64,000 nt of DNA, from assembly GCF_001020985.1 (NCBI RefSeq), contig NZ_CP011542.1, positions 186,001-250,000 on the forward strand, in the 5' to 3' direction. This document shows positions 55,451 through 64,000 of this stretch, one piece after another. Position 1 is the stretch's first letter. Each line of letters begins with the position of its first letter. The notes beneath the pieces are model-generated. The model had not been told where the DNA came from. It did not search any database and saw only the letters and a list, made by a program, of their open reading frames with translations. Both the position numbers and the translations under genes were made by a program. Source of the stretch: Corynebacterium mustelae (lineage in GTDB: Bacteria > Actinomycetota > Actinomycetes > Mycobacteriales > Mycobacteriaceae).

Positions 55451-56083
55451 ATGGCAAGCGCATGTGAAGTCTGCGGAGATCGGCTGGAAATACCAACGAG
55501 GGGGCGCTCCCCGAAGTTCTGCTCCAGTAGATGCCGCCAGCGCGCATGTCGAGCGCGAAAGCTAACCCAATTACCTCGCCGTCTGCGCGACCTTCCTAGA
55601 TGGGCAGCGGCAAACGGTAAGCGTCCGATCACTCCTAGCGGTCGGCCAGCATCGTCAACCGATGAATCAACATGGACGTCCTATGACAACGTGGCAAACC
55701 TGCCGCATGGAATTATGCTCGGTGGAGGTATCGCTTGTATCGATCTGGACAAGTGCATAAATCGTCGCGGGCAAGTAGCGAGCTGGGCACAGAAAATAAT
55801 TTCTACCGTACCAACCGCTGTTGTAGAGAAGTCCGTATCTGGAAGAGGGCTCCATATTTTCGGATTACTGCCTGAATCGAAAGGTACGCGCCGGGGATGC
55901 GCGGAAATCTACAGCCGTGCCAGGTTCATTCGGACAACAGAGAACATTTTTCGAGCTGGTGGTCTTGTAGACCTAGCTCCTGCGGTCACTGTTATCGAGC
56001 GGCTGCATCGTAATGGGGAGATACCAAAGAAGGAGGTGGCTCATGCCAGGTCCCGCGCCGAAAAGGAAAGCCCAACGTCGTAG
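55451..56083 (+). CDS. Zinc-finger and prim-pol-like protein
   Basis: 210 residues. The N-terminal zinc finger (CEVCGDRLE, FCSSRCRQRACRAR) looks like those of phage HNH or recombination proteins. Residues about 50-190 resemble the bifunctional primase/polymerase N-terminal fold: ACIDLDKC supplies the acidic pair and SVSGRGLHIFG the later conserved His block. No helicase follows, so it is shorter than complete prim-pol proteins. It lies next to terS, overlapping it by 41 nt. Confidence 0.6.
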   Translation: MASACEVCGDRLEIPTRGRSPKFCSSRCRQRACRARKLTQLPRRLRDLPRWAAANGKRPITPSGRPASSTDESTWTSYDNVANLPHGIMLGGGIACIDLDKCINRRGQVASWAQKIISTVPTAVVEKSVSGRGLHIFGLLPESKGTRRGCAEIYSRARFIRTTENIFRAGGLVDLAPAVTVIERLHRNGEIPKKEVAHARSRAEKESPTS

Positions 56084-56477
56084 GCGTAACAAAGAACCAG
56101 AAGGATTCTCTGTTGTTTCTGCGATAGGGCAATCGGCTGTGAAGCCACCGCCAGAGGATGTGAAGTGGCACATCTACGCTAAGAATTGGTGGCGATCGCT
56201 GAAGAAGAGTGGGCAGGCGCAGTTTTATCAGGACTCAGACTGGGCAGAAGCTAAGCTGGTTGCTCAGTTGCTTTCTGAAGAGTTGCGCAGGGAACGCGGA
56301 CCACGGTCAACGATGATGGATATCATCTTCTCTCGGGCAGATAACCTCCTGACTACTGAAGGGGCTCGGCGTCGCCTGAGGATCGAGTTAACTGCGCCAG
56401 CGTCAAATGAAGGGGCGGACGCAACAGTTTCGATGCTGGAGGAATACCGAAAAGAACTGGGGGAGCACGTCCCTTAA
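56043..56477 (+). CDS. Terminase small subunit
   Basis: 144 residues from the ATG at 56043 (GGAGG). Basic N-terminus (PKRKAQRRRRN), then a helical body with WHIYAKNWWRSLKKSGQAQFYQ and a C-terminal oligomerisation-type helix. Position directly before the large subunit supports the call. It recognises the packaging site in phage DNA. Confidence 0.75.
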   Translation: MPGPAPKRKAQRRRRNKEPEGFSVVSAIGQSAVKPPPEDVKWHIYAKNWWRSLKKSGQAQFYQDSDWAEAKLVAQLLSEELRRERGPRSTMMDIIFSRADNLLTTEGARRRLRIELTAPASNEGADATVSMLEEYRKELGEHVP

Positions 56478-56496
56478 AACATGAGGGAGGTGATCG

Positions 56497-58137
56497 GTGG
56501 TGTCTGTCGCACCACAAAACCGGTTGGATACGTTGCCAGAGGGCGTACCGAAACTAACTTTGGGGTGGGAGGCACTGGCGTGGGCTGGGAAATATCTGCA
56601 CCACCCCAACGGTATTCGACAGGGGAAGCCGTGGAAGTTTACTCCTAACCAGGCTCGTTTCATTCTGTGGTTTTACTCGATTAACGAGTTTGGGGCGTGG
56701 AATTACGCAGAAGCTCATCGGCGGTTGGCGAAAGGTTCAGGCAAATCTCCGTTTGCGGCCACAGCAGCGTTGATTGATTTTCTTGCCCCGGTACGGTTGG
56801 ATCACTTTGATCCGACGATAATCGGCGGGTGCATCGGTAAACCGGTGCAGATGCCGTGGGTGCAAATTGCGGCAGTTTCGGAGAAGCAAACGGAAAACAC
56901 CATGCGCATGGTTCGAGCGATGGTGGCAAAGAAGCGGAATCCACAGCTGCACAAGGACTATGAGCTTGACCCTGGTAAAACTCAAATAAATCTCGTTCCA
57001 GAGGGAAAACTCGAGGTTATTACCAGCTCGGCGACCACCCAAGAAGGTGCCGAAGTAACGCTGGTTATCGGAGACGAGCTTGAACACTGGACTCCATCAA
57101 ACGGCGGGGTTGAACTCTACGACACGCTGTTGGATAACCTAACCAAATCCGGTAATCGGCTCCTAGGGACCCTTAACGCATGGAAGCCTGGCGTCGGTAC
57201 CGTAGGTGAAACAGTATTCGACGCGTGGGTTGATCAGGAATTAGGCAAAACTAAAGCCGAGCGAAAAATCCTCATGGATGCGAGGAAGGCACCACCAGAT
57301 ACAACGCTGGCTGACCCAGTCAGTCTGCGTCGCGGGTTGGAATTTGTCTACGCTGATTGTCCATGGGCTGATATTGATGCGATTATGTCTCGCATCTGGA
57401 CTCCATCCTCAAAACCTGACGATGCAAAGCGAAAGTACCTTAACTGGCCCACAACGTCTTACGATGCATGGGTCCAGCCAACAGACCTGGAACAGATGGC
57501 TCGCCCCGACATCAGAGTCGAGCAGGGTGAGCGCATCGCCATGTTTTTCGATGGATCGCTTTCACGGGACTCAACGGCTCTGGTCGGGTGCCGGGTATCC
57601 GATGGGCATGTATTTCTTATCGGGGCATGGGAGCCTGGAAACTCTCACGATGGGACAGCCGAGAAAGTCGACGTCGACGCTGTAGACAGAAAAGTCCGTT
57701 GGGCAAAGGGATATTACAATGTGGCAGCGTACTTCGCAGATGTCCGTGAATGGGAATCATTCACCAAAGTTGAATGGCCAAGATTATTCCGAGGCTCACT
57801 AGCTTTATGGGCGGTCCCGTCAGGTGCAAACGCAGAGCCGGTCGCCTGGGATATGAGGTCTAAACTCTTTGATTTCACCAGAGCATGCGAGCTTGTAGAA
57901 CGTGAAATTAGTGAGCACTCATTCACCTATGACGGATCTGCGGTCTTGACAACCCACATCACGAATGCGCGCCGGGCCGTGAATCGATATGGAACTTCGA
58001 TCCGGAAAGAATCCCCTAACTCCGCTAAGAAAATTGATGGTGCGGTTTGTCTTATTGGTGCGCGCATGGTGCGTAGGAAACTGTTGGAAGCTGAATTTGA
58101 TTCAAATCAATACGACGGAGAGGCGGTGTTCGTGTGA
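56497..58137 (+). CDS. Terminase large subunit
   Basis: This packaging motor and nuclease has 546 residues. Walker A-like RLAKGSGKSPFAA (about residue 75). Walker B VTLVIGDELEHW (about residue 190). The nuclease domain begins with MFFDGSLSRDSTALVGCRV, whose Asp is a metal ligand. The GTG at 56497 is preceded by GGGAGG. The portal gene starts within its last codons. Confidence 0.92.
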   Translation: MVSVAPQNRLDTLPEGVPKLTLGWEALAWAGKYLHHPNGIRQGKPWKFTPNQARFILWFYSINEFGAWNYAEAHRRLAKGSGKSPFAATAALIDFLAPVRLDHFDPTIIGGCIGKPVQMPWVQIAAVSEKQTENTMRMVRAMVAKKRNPQLHKDYELDPGKTQINLVPEGKLEVITSSATTQEGAEVTLVIGDELEHWTPSNGGVELYDTLLDNLTKSGNRLLGTLNAWKPGVGTVGETVFDAWVDQELGKTKAERKILMDARKAPPDTTLADPVSLRRGLEFVYADCPWADIDAIMSRIWTPSSKPDDAKRKYLNWPTTSYDAWVQPTDLEQMARPDIRVEQGERIAMFFDGSLSRDSTALVGCRVSDGHVFLIGAWEPGNSHDGTAEKVDVDAVDRKVRWAKGYYNVAAYFADVREWESFTKVEWPRLFRGSLALWAVPSGANAEPVAWDMRSKLFDFTRACELVEREISEHSFTYDGSAVLTTHITNARRAVNRYGTSIRKESPNSAKKIDGAVCLIGARMVRRKLLEAEFDSNQYDGEAVFV

Positions 58138-59519
58138 ACCGAGATCAAGCGACTGAAGCTGTGCGGGAGTTGCTTTCACAGCATGCTACAGAGTCGATTC
58201 GACATGAGCGGATTAATTCGGCTCTGCAGCCGTGGTCGAGGAGACAAGCCGCGAAAATGTTCGGGATCTCTCGTCGTGATAAGAATTATCACCGACATGT
58301 TGATTTAGCCATTGATTCGCAAGCGCCATTTTTGCCCCTAGTTCTCGATACTTTCGGCCAAGCAATGAAAGTGGAGAACTACCTCGCTGGCAACAGTGGT
58401 GATGAGCAGTCGCCAGCATGGAGACATTGGCAACGCAATTCCATGGACGCAGTCCAATCTGGTATTAACCGAGCAGCTCTCCAGTATGGGGTCAGCTATG
58501 CGATAGTGACCGGCAAAGACGCGCGTGATGAGCGTATCTCTCCGATCATTAGTGGGAAATCACCCATGAGCATCACTGCATTCTATGGTGAGTCCCTAGC
58601 ATGGCCTGGCGAATCTGGAGCCAATTCCGAATGGCCGATCATTGCTGCATATATCAAAGGAAACCGAATCCGCCTCTATGACGAGGAGAATATCTATTTC
58701 TTTGGGGCTAAGAACTCTCCGAAGTCTGCAACTAGCTGGAAGGAGCAAGCGTGGAATTCTCCGAGCAATCTGGAATTCATTGAGAAGCGCCCTCACGGAG
58801 TAGGCGTTGTCCCGATAGTGCGGTTCCGAGACCAGTGGCTGCTTGATGGTGAATATCAAGCGGGTATGGTGGAGCCTCTGATTTCACTGCAAAAACGGAT
58901 CGATCGTACTAGCTATGAGATGGGGTCAACGCAGTATGTTGCGGCTTTCAAACAGAGGTATGTGATTGGGTGGAGGCCCAAAGACGAACTCACTGCAGCA
59001 CGCATGAAAGCATCGGATACGTGGTTTATCAATGAAGACCAAAGCAAGGTAAAGGTTGGCCAATTCGATGAGACGAACGTTGAGCAATACATCAAATCTC
59101 GTGAGTCAACAATCCGAGATCTTGCTGCGATTGCGCAGGTGCCTGCTCAATCGCTAGGCGCAGGCACCATTAGCAATGTGTCCGCTGACGGCCTGATTGC
59201 GATGGAGCGTGCGAAAGAGTCAAAAGTTTCGGAGCTACAAACAGCCCTTGGTGAAAGCTACGAACAGTTACTCCGGTTGTGCGCTCATATAGCGGGCGAT
59301 GAAGCAGCCGCGAATGATTTCGCAGCAGAAGTGAAATGGAAAGACACATCAGCGAAAAACATTACGCAGGTAGTTGACGCTCTTGGAAAACTCGCGACCA
59401 TGCTGAACGTCCCAGCCGAGGCATTGTTGGAAGATATCCCAGGGTTCACCTATGAGCGTATCCAACGGATAAAACGGCTCGGAACGAGCACCCCGGACGC
59501 TACCGGAGGGATGTTCTAG
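58134..59519 (+). CDS. Phage portal protein
   Basis: 461 residues of the SPP1-type portal family: N-terminal helical region, MVEPLISLQKRIDRTSYEMGSTQ in the stem area, and PAQSLGAGTISNVSADGLIAMERAKESKVSELQTALGESYEQLLRLC in the long helix. It forms the dodecameric vertex for DNA entry. GTG start overlapping the terminase stop. Confidence 0.88.
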   Translation: MNRDQATEAVRELLSQHATESIRHERINSALQPWSRRQAAKMFGISRRDKNYHRHVDLAIDSQAPFLPLVLDTFGQAMKVENYLAGNSGDEQSPAWRHWQRNSMDAVQSGINRAALQYGVSYAIVTGKDARDERISPIISGKSPMSITAFYGESLAWPGESGANSEWPIIAAYIKGNRIRLYDEENIYFFGAKNSPKSATSWKEQAWNSPSNLEFIEKRPHGVGVVPIVRFRDQWLLDGEYQAGMVEPLISLQKRIDRTSYEMGSTQYVAAFKQRYVIGWRPKDELTAARMKASDTWFINEDQSKVKVGQFDETNVEQYIKSRESTIRDLAAIAQVPAQSLGAGTISNVSADGLIAMERAKESKVSELQTALGESYEQLLRLCAHIAGDEAAANDFAAEVKWKDTSAKNITQVVDALGKLATMLNVPAEALLEDIPGFTYERIQRIKRLGTSTPDATGGMF

Positions 59520-59536
59520 CCCAGAAATAGGAGGTG

Positions 59537-60958
59537 ATGGTGTCTAACAAGGATCACTTCCAGGCTAACGCCAGCGCCACCGAGAAGATGGCAAAGGAAA
59601 TTACGGAGGTAGTTCTCGCGGTTGCGTACCCATCGACTGTTGAACAGCTGTGGGAATTGACCCAGCGTGTGTTTCCTATCATCAGGAAATACCGTCGAGT
59701 TTTTTACGATAACGCAGTAACGGAGATGCTAAACGCACTGAGTACTCAGGGGTTAGAGATATCCCCAGCTGCGCCTAGAGCGTATTCCCCTCATGCAACG
59801 TGGAAAATGATTGCCCGCCTACTCGGCTGGGACACGACTCAATACCCACTCGATGCCCCGATCGAAGCGTACGCAGATGATTTCCGCACGGCTATTGACG
59901 AAAACGTCGTTAAACCTAACCCAACTGCACTAGACCATGAGAAACTTGCGCGCCGGGTAGTAGGCGCTGCGCGAAGACACGCAGCGTCAGCTGGGCGGGA
60001 TGTGGTTGTGGATTCAGCGCGTTTTTCTGAGATCCGTGATGTGGATACAGAAGAGGTATTAAGACCATCAGATTTTGAATATCCGACACCGGATGATTTT
60101 GTGGAGTCGCCGGATGGTGAGTCTGGGATCGTTGTTGGGTGGGCGAGGGTTTTGACCGGCGAGGAGAACTGTCCTTTCTGCGCGATGCTCGCGTCTCGGG
60201 GGCCTGTGTACGAGGAGAAGACAGCTTTAAACGCTGCATCACGTGATGGGCGTCGGTACCATGACAACTGTGACTGCACTGCTGTGATGGTGGTTAAGGG
60301 GAAACCATGGGATGGGCAAGAGCAGTACGAGGCATTGCAGGATCTGTGGTACAGCGCAGATTTTCAACCGACAGATGAGGAAATCTACAACGGTCTTTTG
60401 TCGACTCAGGAGCGCTTTTATCACCGGTATCGGCGTGAACAGCAGATTCCACCGCATCCGGGGATCACGTTGGATCAGAATGAGAAAGGTTCTGCTGTAG
60501 TTATCCCGCCTGATGTCTTAGCTGAAGTTGATGATGGCGGGGATCGGTCGTGGTTGGCGAATATGTCTGCTGATATTGGAGCGCACCAGCCTGAGAGCCA
60601 CGAGTGGAAAACGTTTATCCGATTAGCCCAAAACGGGCATTACGTGCATCTACGTAAGGTGAGCGATCTAACCTCACCTGACGTTTGGTTAGACGGAGTG
60701 CTTACTGAATGCAAAGCGCCAAAAGGTGGATCAAAAAACACAATCGCCAATAACTTCAAAGAAGCGAAGAATAATTTTGGTTCGTTCGAAGGGTATAATG
60801 GGGTCAAACAAATTGTTCTTGATTGTAATAGATGCCCGATTGACAGCGAGCAGATTGTCAAAGACATCCAACGTACATTCGCAAACCCTCGGTATGTGAG
60901 TCTTGACCAAGTAATCATTCTTCTAAAAAACGGAAGTGAGGAGGTGCTGAGCCGATGA
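59537..60958 (+). CDS. MuF-type minor head protein with C-terminal nuclease toxin domain
   Basis: About 473 residues. Residues 1-290 are the phage head (MuF/VG15-like) part, with the zinc-like site ENCPFCAMLASRGPVY and RYHDNCDCTAVMV. A linker with PHPGITLDQ follows. The last 110 residues form a separate domain: SPDVWLDGVLTECKAPKGG is a D...ExK motif of the PD-(D/E)xK type, followed by the helix NNFKEAKNNFG and VKQIVLDCNRCP. This is the pattern of CdiA-type tRNase toxins. The DNA of this domain (60640-60950) is visibly more AT-rich than the head part, as expected if toxin tips are exchanged. The ATG overlaps GGAGG; a start at GTG 59540 is possible. Confidence 0.78.
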   Translation: MVSNKDHFQANASATEKMAKEITEVVLAVAYPSTVEQLWELTQRVFPIIRKYRRVFYDNAVTEMLNALSTQGLEISPAAPRAYSPHATWKMIARLLGWDTTQYPLDAPIEAYADDFRTAIDENVVKPNPTALDHEKLARRVVGAARRHAASAGRDVVVDSARFSEIRDVDTEEVLRPSDFEYPTPDDFVESPDGESGIVVGWARVLTGEENCPFCAMLASRGPVYEEKTALNAASRDGRRYHDNCDCTAVMVVKGKPWDGQEQYEALQDLWYSADFQPTDEEIYNGLLSTQERFYHRYRREQQIPPHPGITLDQNEKGSAVVIPPDVLAEVDDGGDRSWLANMSADIGAHQPESHEWKTFIRLAQNGHYVHLRKVSDLTSPDVWLDGVLTECKAPKGGSKNTIANNFKEAKNNFGSFEGYNGVKQIVLDCNRCPIDSEQIVKDIQRTFANPRYVSLDQVIILLKNGSEEVLSR

Positions 60959-61293
60959 GCGATAATTTCTTTTTAAGCACGCAAGCCCCATTACAAATCG
61001 TGAAAGATGCCTTCATGGCAGAGGCTTTTTTCGAAGAAACTCGGTTTGATAGTGACGAATTCTTCAATTTCTTCGCTACTGGACACAAACCGGTGCAATG
61101 CACCTTCGATATCAGTAATGATGGCGACTGCTGGGACACGCTGATCGCGGTGCGTGAAGGTGAGTACGAACTGCACAGGGATCTTTTCCAAACATTGCGG
61201 AATCTGCCATACAAATGCACCTGGATTGATCCTGAAGACGGGACAGAGCAGGAATTCACGCCGAAAGGCGCGCTGCCTCCTGTAGCTGCATAA
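60955..61293 (+). CDS. Putative immunity protein for the MuF toxin
   Basis: 112 residues, acidic (DSDEFFNFF, DISNDGDCWD, WIDPEDGTEQE), starting in the ATGA overlap with the toxin gene. It is followed at once by a terminator. It lies between muF and scaffold, where related phages have nothing, and small acidic proteins here are typical of immunity partners. No family recognised. Confidence 0.65.
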   Translation: MSDNFFLSTQAPLQIVKDAFMAEAFFEETRFDSDEFFNFFATGHKPVQCTFDISNDGDCWDTLIAVREGEYELHRDLFQTLRNLPYKCTWIDPEDGTEQEFTPKGALPPVAA

Positions 61294-61311
61294 CAAAAAC
61301 TTCTAACCCTT

Positions 61312-61345
61312 AACCCACCCCGAGTTTTCTCGGAGGTGGGTTTTT
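61312..61345 (+). terminator. Terminator after immunity gene
   Basis: AACCCACCCCGAG pairs with CTCGGAGGTGGGTT (one bulge) and is followed by TTT. It may reduce late transcription between muF and the scaffold gene. Confidence 0.8.
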
Positions 61346-61366
61346 CTATACCCGAAAGGACGAAAA

Positions 61367-61906
61367 ATGAACACTGATTCACTGAACACGACGGAAACCG
61401 AAACCAACGAAGAAAACCAAAGCACAACTTCGCAGGAAACTAACTCTACCGACACCAACGGGACTGACAACGTAAATGCGGAGAAGGAAAACGATACTTC
61501 CGCCGATGATCTTGCAGCCCGGCTTGAACTCGCAGAGCGTGAGCGCGAATCTCTCCGAGAGGCCGCAGCCAAGTGGAAAGAATATGAGGACTCGCAGAAA
61601 ACAGAGTCTCAGCGTACCGAAGAGAAACTCAAAGAAATGGATGCGCTGCGGCAAGAAAACCAAGCTCTGAAGCTAGTTGCTCAATACGGGATTAAAGCTG
61701 AAGACATCGAGCTTCTTGGTGGGGGTTCACTCGAAGAAATGGAGGCTCGCGCCAAACGGGTAGCGACCCTATACGGCGGTTCTCCCACGCCACCACCAAA
61801 CAAGCGTCCGTATGAGAACTATTCCTCGGGCGAAGGCGCGCAACGAACGCCAGCCGATGATACATACCCAGAGGACTGGATCCCAGCTGGCCTGAAAACC
61901 AAGTAA
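61367..61906 (+). CDS. Scaffolding protein
   Basis: 179 residues. Thr/Asn/Glu-rich acidic N-terminus, a coiled coil (LAARLELAERERESLREAAAKWKEYEDSQ...), then a basic/proline C-terminus (PTPPPNKRPYENY). This is typical of capsid scaffolds, and it lies before the decoration and capsid genes. Confidence 0.85.
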   Translation: MNTDSLNTTETETNEENQSTTSQETNSTDTNGTDNVNAEKENDTSADDLAARLELAERERESLREAAAKWKEYEDSQKTESQRTEEKLKEMDALRQENQALKLVAQYGIKAEDIELLGGGSLEEMEARAKRVATLYGGSPTPPPNKRPYENYSSGEGAQRTPADDTYPEDWIPAGLKTK

Positions 61907-61926
61907 CACCGAAAAGGAGTATTCCA

Positions 61927-62295
61927 ATGGAAGTCACCAAAGTTCACTACAATCCCGCCGACCAAATCACAGTAAAAGCAAAGAAAAAGCTCTCAGCAGG
62001 AACCTTTGTGGTGGCGCATTCCGAGGGCATGTCGGGACGCACCCCAGTAGTTGATGTCGCTGGGGCTGATGCCTACCCGCTGGGTGTTGTGGCACACGAT
62101 TGCGAAGCAGGCGACCACGTGACGATCTACCGAGCTGGTCACGTTGTAGATGTGCTTGCGACTGGTTCAATCGCCGCTGGTGCCAAAGTCAGCACAGCGG
62201 CATCCGGCAAAGTCAGCACCGCATCAAATGGGCCGGTCGTAGGGATCGCAGTATCGGCTGCGGCATCCGGCAAAGTCACGATTGCTCTTGTGTAA
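61927..62295 (+). CDS. Head decoration protein (DUF2190-like)
   Basis: 122 residues of beta-rich, small-residue sequence (KKKLSAGTFVVAHSEGM, GVVAHDCEAGDHVTIYRAG, SIAAGAKVSTAASGKVSTA). The AASGKV unit is repeated. The pattern matches small trimeric capsid-stabilising proteins. Confidence 0.75.
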   Translation: MEVTKVHYNPADQITVKAKKKLSAGTFVVAHSEGMSGRTPVVDVAGADAYPLGVVAHDCEAGDHVTIYRAGHVVDVLATGSIAAGAKVSTAASGKVSTASNGPVVGIAVSAAASGKVTIALV

Positions 62296-62310
62296 GGAAG
62301 GAATAGAAAA

Positions 62311-63216
62311 ATGAAAAACTCTGGGTTTTATCCAGCTGCTGCACCACAGGTTAAAGATGGTGCTATCACCGTTGATTTGATGTTGCAGGAGCCAACCCGG
62401 CTTACTCGTTATGTCGCAGACATAACTCGTTTCAAGATGTTCACCGATCGCCTTTTCTCACCAGGTGAAGCCAAAGGCGGCGCATTGCTCTATGACGTCG
62501 CGCTCGCGAACACCGCTCTTGCCGATGACCATATGGGTATCATTGCGCCGGGTGCCTCACATCCGGTTATTGATGTTTCTGATGGTGAACCGAAGATTAC
62601 GCGTGTAGTAAAGCTTGGTGGTAAGTATGGCATCACCGATGAGGCGAAAGACCGCAACGATATGGCATCGCTTCAGCGAAAAGCTACGCGGGTTGCGAAC
62701 CAGATGGTCTTTGACCTGGATGCGATGGGTATCACCGCAGTCAAAGATGCCTTTACGTCTTACGACTCGGACACTATTAAGGTGCAGTCGGAAGGGTGGG
62801 CGTCTATAAACAAGACTGCCAAGTCTGCTGCGACTGCGGCGAAGTCTATTCGCGCGGATATCAACAAGGCAAAGGTTGAGGGCGAAAAATCGCTTATGGG
62901 GTATGTCTACAACCTTTTGATCCTCCACAGTGATGACTATCTGGAATTCACTAACAGCTTTGAAACCAACGAAGCTCAAAAAAAGTACCTGGGCTCGGAG
63001 GGGATCGAAGTGATCTCGTCACCGTTAGCAACTAAGGGCGAGGGCATCTTGGCTGCTGAAAAGCAGGTGGGAACCATTGGTATCGAGAAAGCGATGTCTA
63101 CTTCGACGTGGTACGACGAAGACAAAGAGACCACTTGGGCTAAAACTAACGCTCGCATGGTGTATGGAGTAACTGATCCGCTGGCGATGATCCGACTGCA
63201 AAATATCGGGAGTTAA
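62311..63216 (+). CDS. Major capsid protein (HK97-like fold)
   Basis: 301 residues. Position after scaffold and decoration protein, N-terminal VDLMLQEPTRLTRYVADITRF, and IIAPGASHPVIDVSDGEPKITRVVKLGGKYGITDEAKDRNDM (E-loop and spine-like region) support the HK97-type capsid. No protease gene is seen nearby. Confidence 0.88.
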   Translation: MKNSGFYPAAAPQVKDGAITVDLMLQEPTRLTRYVADITRFKMFTDRLFSPGEAKGGALLYDVALANTALADDHMGIIAPGASHPVIDVSDGEPKITRVVKLGGKYGITDEAKDRNDMASLQRKATRVANQMVFDLDAMGITAVKDAFTSYDSDTIKVQSEGWASINKTAKSAATAAKSIRADINKAKVEGEKSLMGYVYNLLILHSDDYLEFTNSFETNEAQKKYLGSEGIEVISSPLATKGEGILAAEKQVGTIGIEKAMSTSTWYDEDKETTWAKTNARMVYGVTDPLAMIRLQNIGS

Positions 63217-63218
63217 GA

Positions 63219-63611
63219 ATGCAGTTCGCCACTCCTCAAGAGCTTCGTTTGGACTGGGTGCATTGTCCCGTCGATCTAACGGATGAGCAGCTGAATCAAG
63301 CATTAGAGAATGCGTCAGTCTGGTTGGCGACACTGTACCCAGCACTGGAAAACGAACTACCTGAAACCGCATCAAAGGTAGTCCGCCTGGTCGTGATTGG
63401 CATGGTCAAAAGGTCATTCATGGTCGGCCGGGACGAGGGGGTCAAATCTATCACTGACACTCAGGGGCCGTTCTCCACCAGCAAACAGTTCGCTAATCCA
63501 GAAGGGTCACTGTACATCACCAAGCAGGAGCGCCAGCTGCTGGAAAAAGCACTCGCCAATATAGGTAATGCCTACGACGATTTCGCATGCATCGAATCCA
63601 CAGGGTGGTGA
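63219..63611 (+). CDS. Head-tail connector (Gp19/Gp15/Gp42-like)
   Basis: 130 residues, helical, starting 2 nt after the capsid stop. The central helix KVVRLVVIGMVKRSFM and the C-terminal GSLYITKQERQLLEKAL resemble the Gp19/Gp15-type adaptor family. It bridges portal and tail. Confidence 0.7.
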   Translation: MQFATPQELRLDWVHCPVDLTDEQLNQALENASVWLATLYPALENELPETASKVVRLVVIGMVKRSFMVGRDEGVKSITDTQGPFSTSKQFANPEGSLYITKQERQLLEKALANIGNAYDDFACIESTGW

Positions 63612-63614
63612 CAT

Positions 63615-63923
63615 ATGTCCACGCTCACAGTGCTGCGCGCCTCCGCACGTGACCGTCACGGAGATCGCACACATCAATACTCACATGAGATCACTCACGC
63701 CAGAGTCGAGTGGGGTGGGCCGCGTGAAGACACCGATCGCAAAACTGTTGTCACAATCCCAACCAAGATTTACATCCGCCACCCGACCGTAGATTTGCGG
63801 AAGGGAGACCAGGTGAAAATTCTTGGGCGTTCGCTTCGCGTCATAGACGTGCAACCGTGGGAACACGTGCGATTTGAAGGGATCATCGTAGGCCATGTTG
63901 CCATCTGCGAGGAGGTCACCTAA
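63615..63923 (+). CDS. Head-closure/head-tail joining protein
   Basis: 102 residues, beta-rich (VVTIPTKIYIRHPTVDLRKGDQVKILGRSLRVIDVQPWE), as in phage stopper proteins. It overlaps the next gene by one base (TAATG). Confidence 0.65.
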   Translation: MSTLTVLRASARDRHGDRTHQYSHEITHARVEWGGPREDTDRKTVVTIPTKIYIRHPTVDLRKGDQVKILGRSLRVIDVQPWEHVRFEGIIVGHVAICEEVT

Positions 63924-64000
63924 TGGAACACGTGCGAATTAAGCTCGACCCAGAAATGCTGCACAGCCCTGACATGAAAGAACTCATGAACAGAGCTGGG
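63923..64000 (+). CDS. Start of tail-associated protein (partial)
   Basis: The first 26 codons of a gene cut by the window end (starts MEHVRIKLDPEMLHSPDM). By order it should be an HK97 gp10-like tail-completion protein. Too little is visible to be sure. Confidence 0.5.
   Translation, partial: MEHVRIKLDPEMLHSPDMKELMNRAG

Larger units (their letters stand above)
41240..64000 (+). mobile_element. Siphovirus-type prophage (right end outside window)
   Basis: An integrase, an excisionase-like gene, a repressor/Cro switch, early genes and then terminase, portal, MuF, scaffold and capsid genes occur in canonical order. The left edge is placed at the 3' end of tRNA-Thr, but no second attachment copy can be seen because the right end is missing. 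The genes at 41493-42553, to the left of the integrase, could be prophage cargo or host genes. Confidence 0.9.

Overview
The window is a stretch of a Corynebacterium chromosome. The pair lysC and asd, leuA with a leucine leader peptide, sigC beside a catalase gene, a six-gene mrp antiporter operon, and a CyaB-like cyclase next to holB all match the conserved gene order of this genus. Base composition is moderate, and several long intergenic spacers are clearly AT-rich. The species cannot be named from sequence alone.

Positions 1-41238 are host chromosome. Three large, repetitive, sortase-anchored surface proteins of the DUF5979 type (1-2813, 10300-15696, 17619-20945) are interleaved with core amino-acid genes. 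One of them sits between lysC and asd, which are normally adjacent and co-transcribed. Between them lie leuA with a ribosome-mediated attenuator, a PIG-V-like glycosyltransferase, an ArsR-type regulator and a DMT transporter. Then come an oxidative-stress block (katA, ahpC-ahpD, sigC), the Na+/H+ antiporter operon mrpA(B)CDEFG, a heptad-repeat membrane protein, a secreted beta-helix protein, an OPT transporter, a class III adenylate cyclase, holB and tRNA-Thr(CGT).

From just after tRNA-Thr to the end of the window lies the left and middle part of a siphovirus-type prophage; its right end is outside. Its leftward lysogeny arm carries an integrase, an excisionase-like gene, small membrane proteins, a DUF5615/DUF433 toxin-antitoxin pair, a lipoprotein, an ImmA-like protease and a repressor. 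The repressor diverges from a Cro-like gene across an operator-rich switch, and both transcripts look leaderless. A small opposite-strand gene just right of the switch is bracketed by direct repeats of about 75 nt. The rightward early region has many small overlapping genes, a WhiB-like protein, an HNH/replication-type protein, a tRNA-His gene and a likely Acb2/Tad1-type cyclic-nucleotide sponge. It is followed by the packaging and head genes: HNH, a prim-pol fragment, terminase small and large subunits, portal, a MuF-type head protein, scaffold, decoration protein, capsid and connectors.

The most striking element is the MuF-type head protein at 59537-60958. It ends in a nuclease-like toxin domain with a PD-(D/E)xK-like motif, and its stop codon overlaps the start of a small acidic gene that is probably its immunity protein. 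This looks like a prophage-borne polymorphic toxin-immunity pair. All functions are inferred by reading motifs and gene order; no database search was run.
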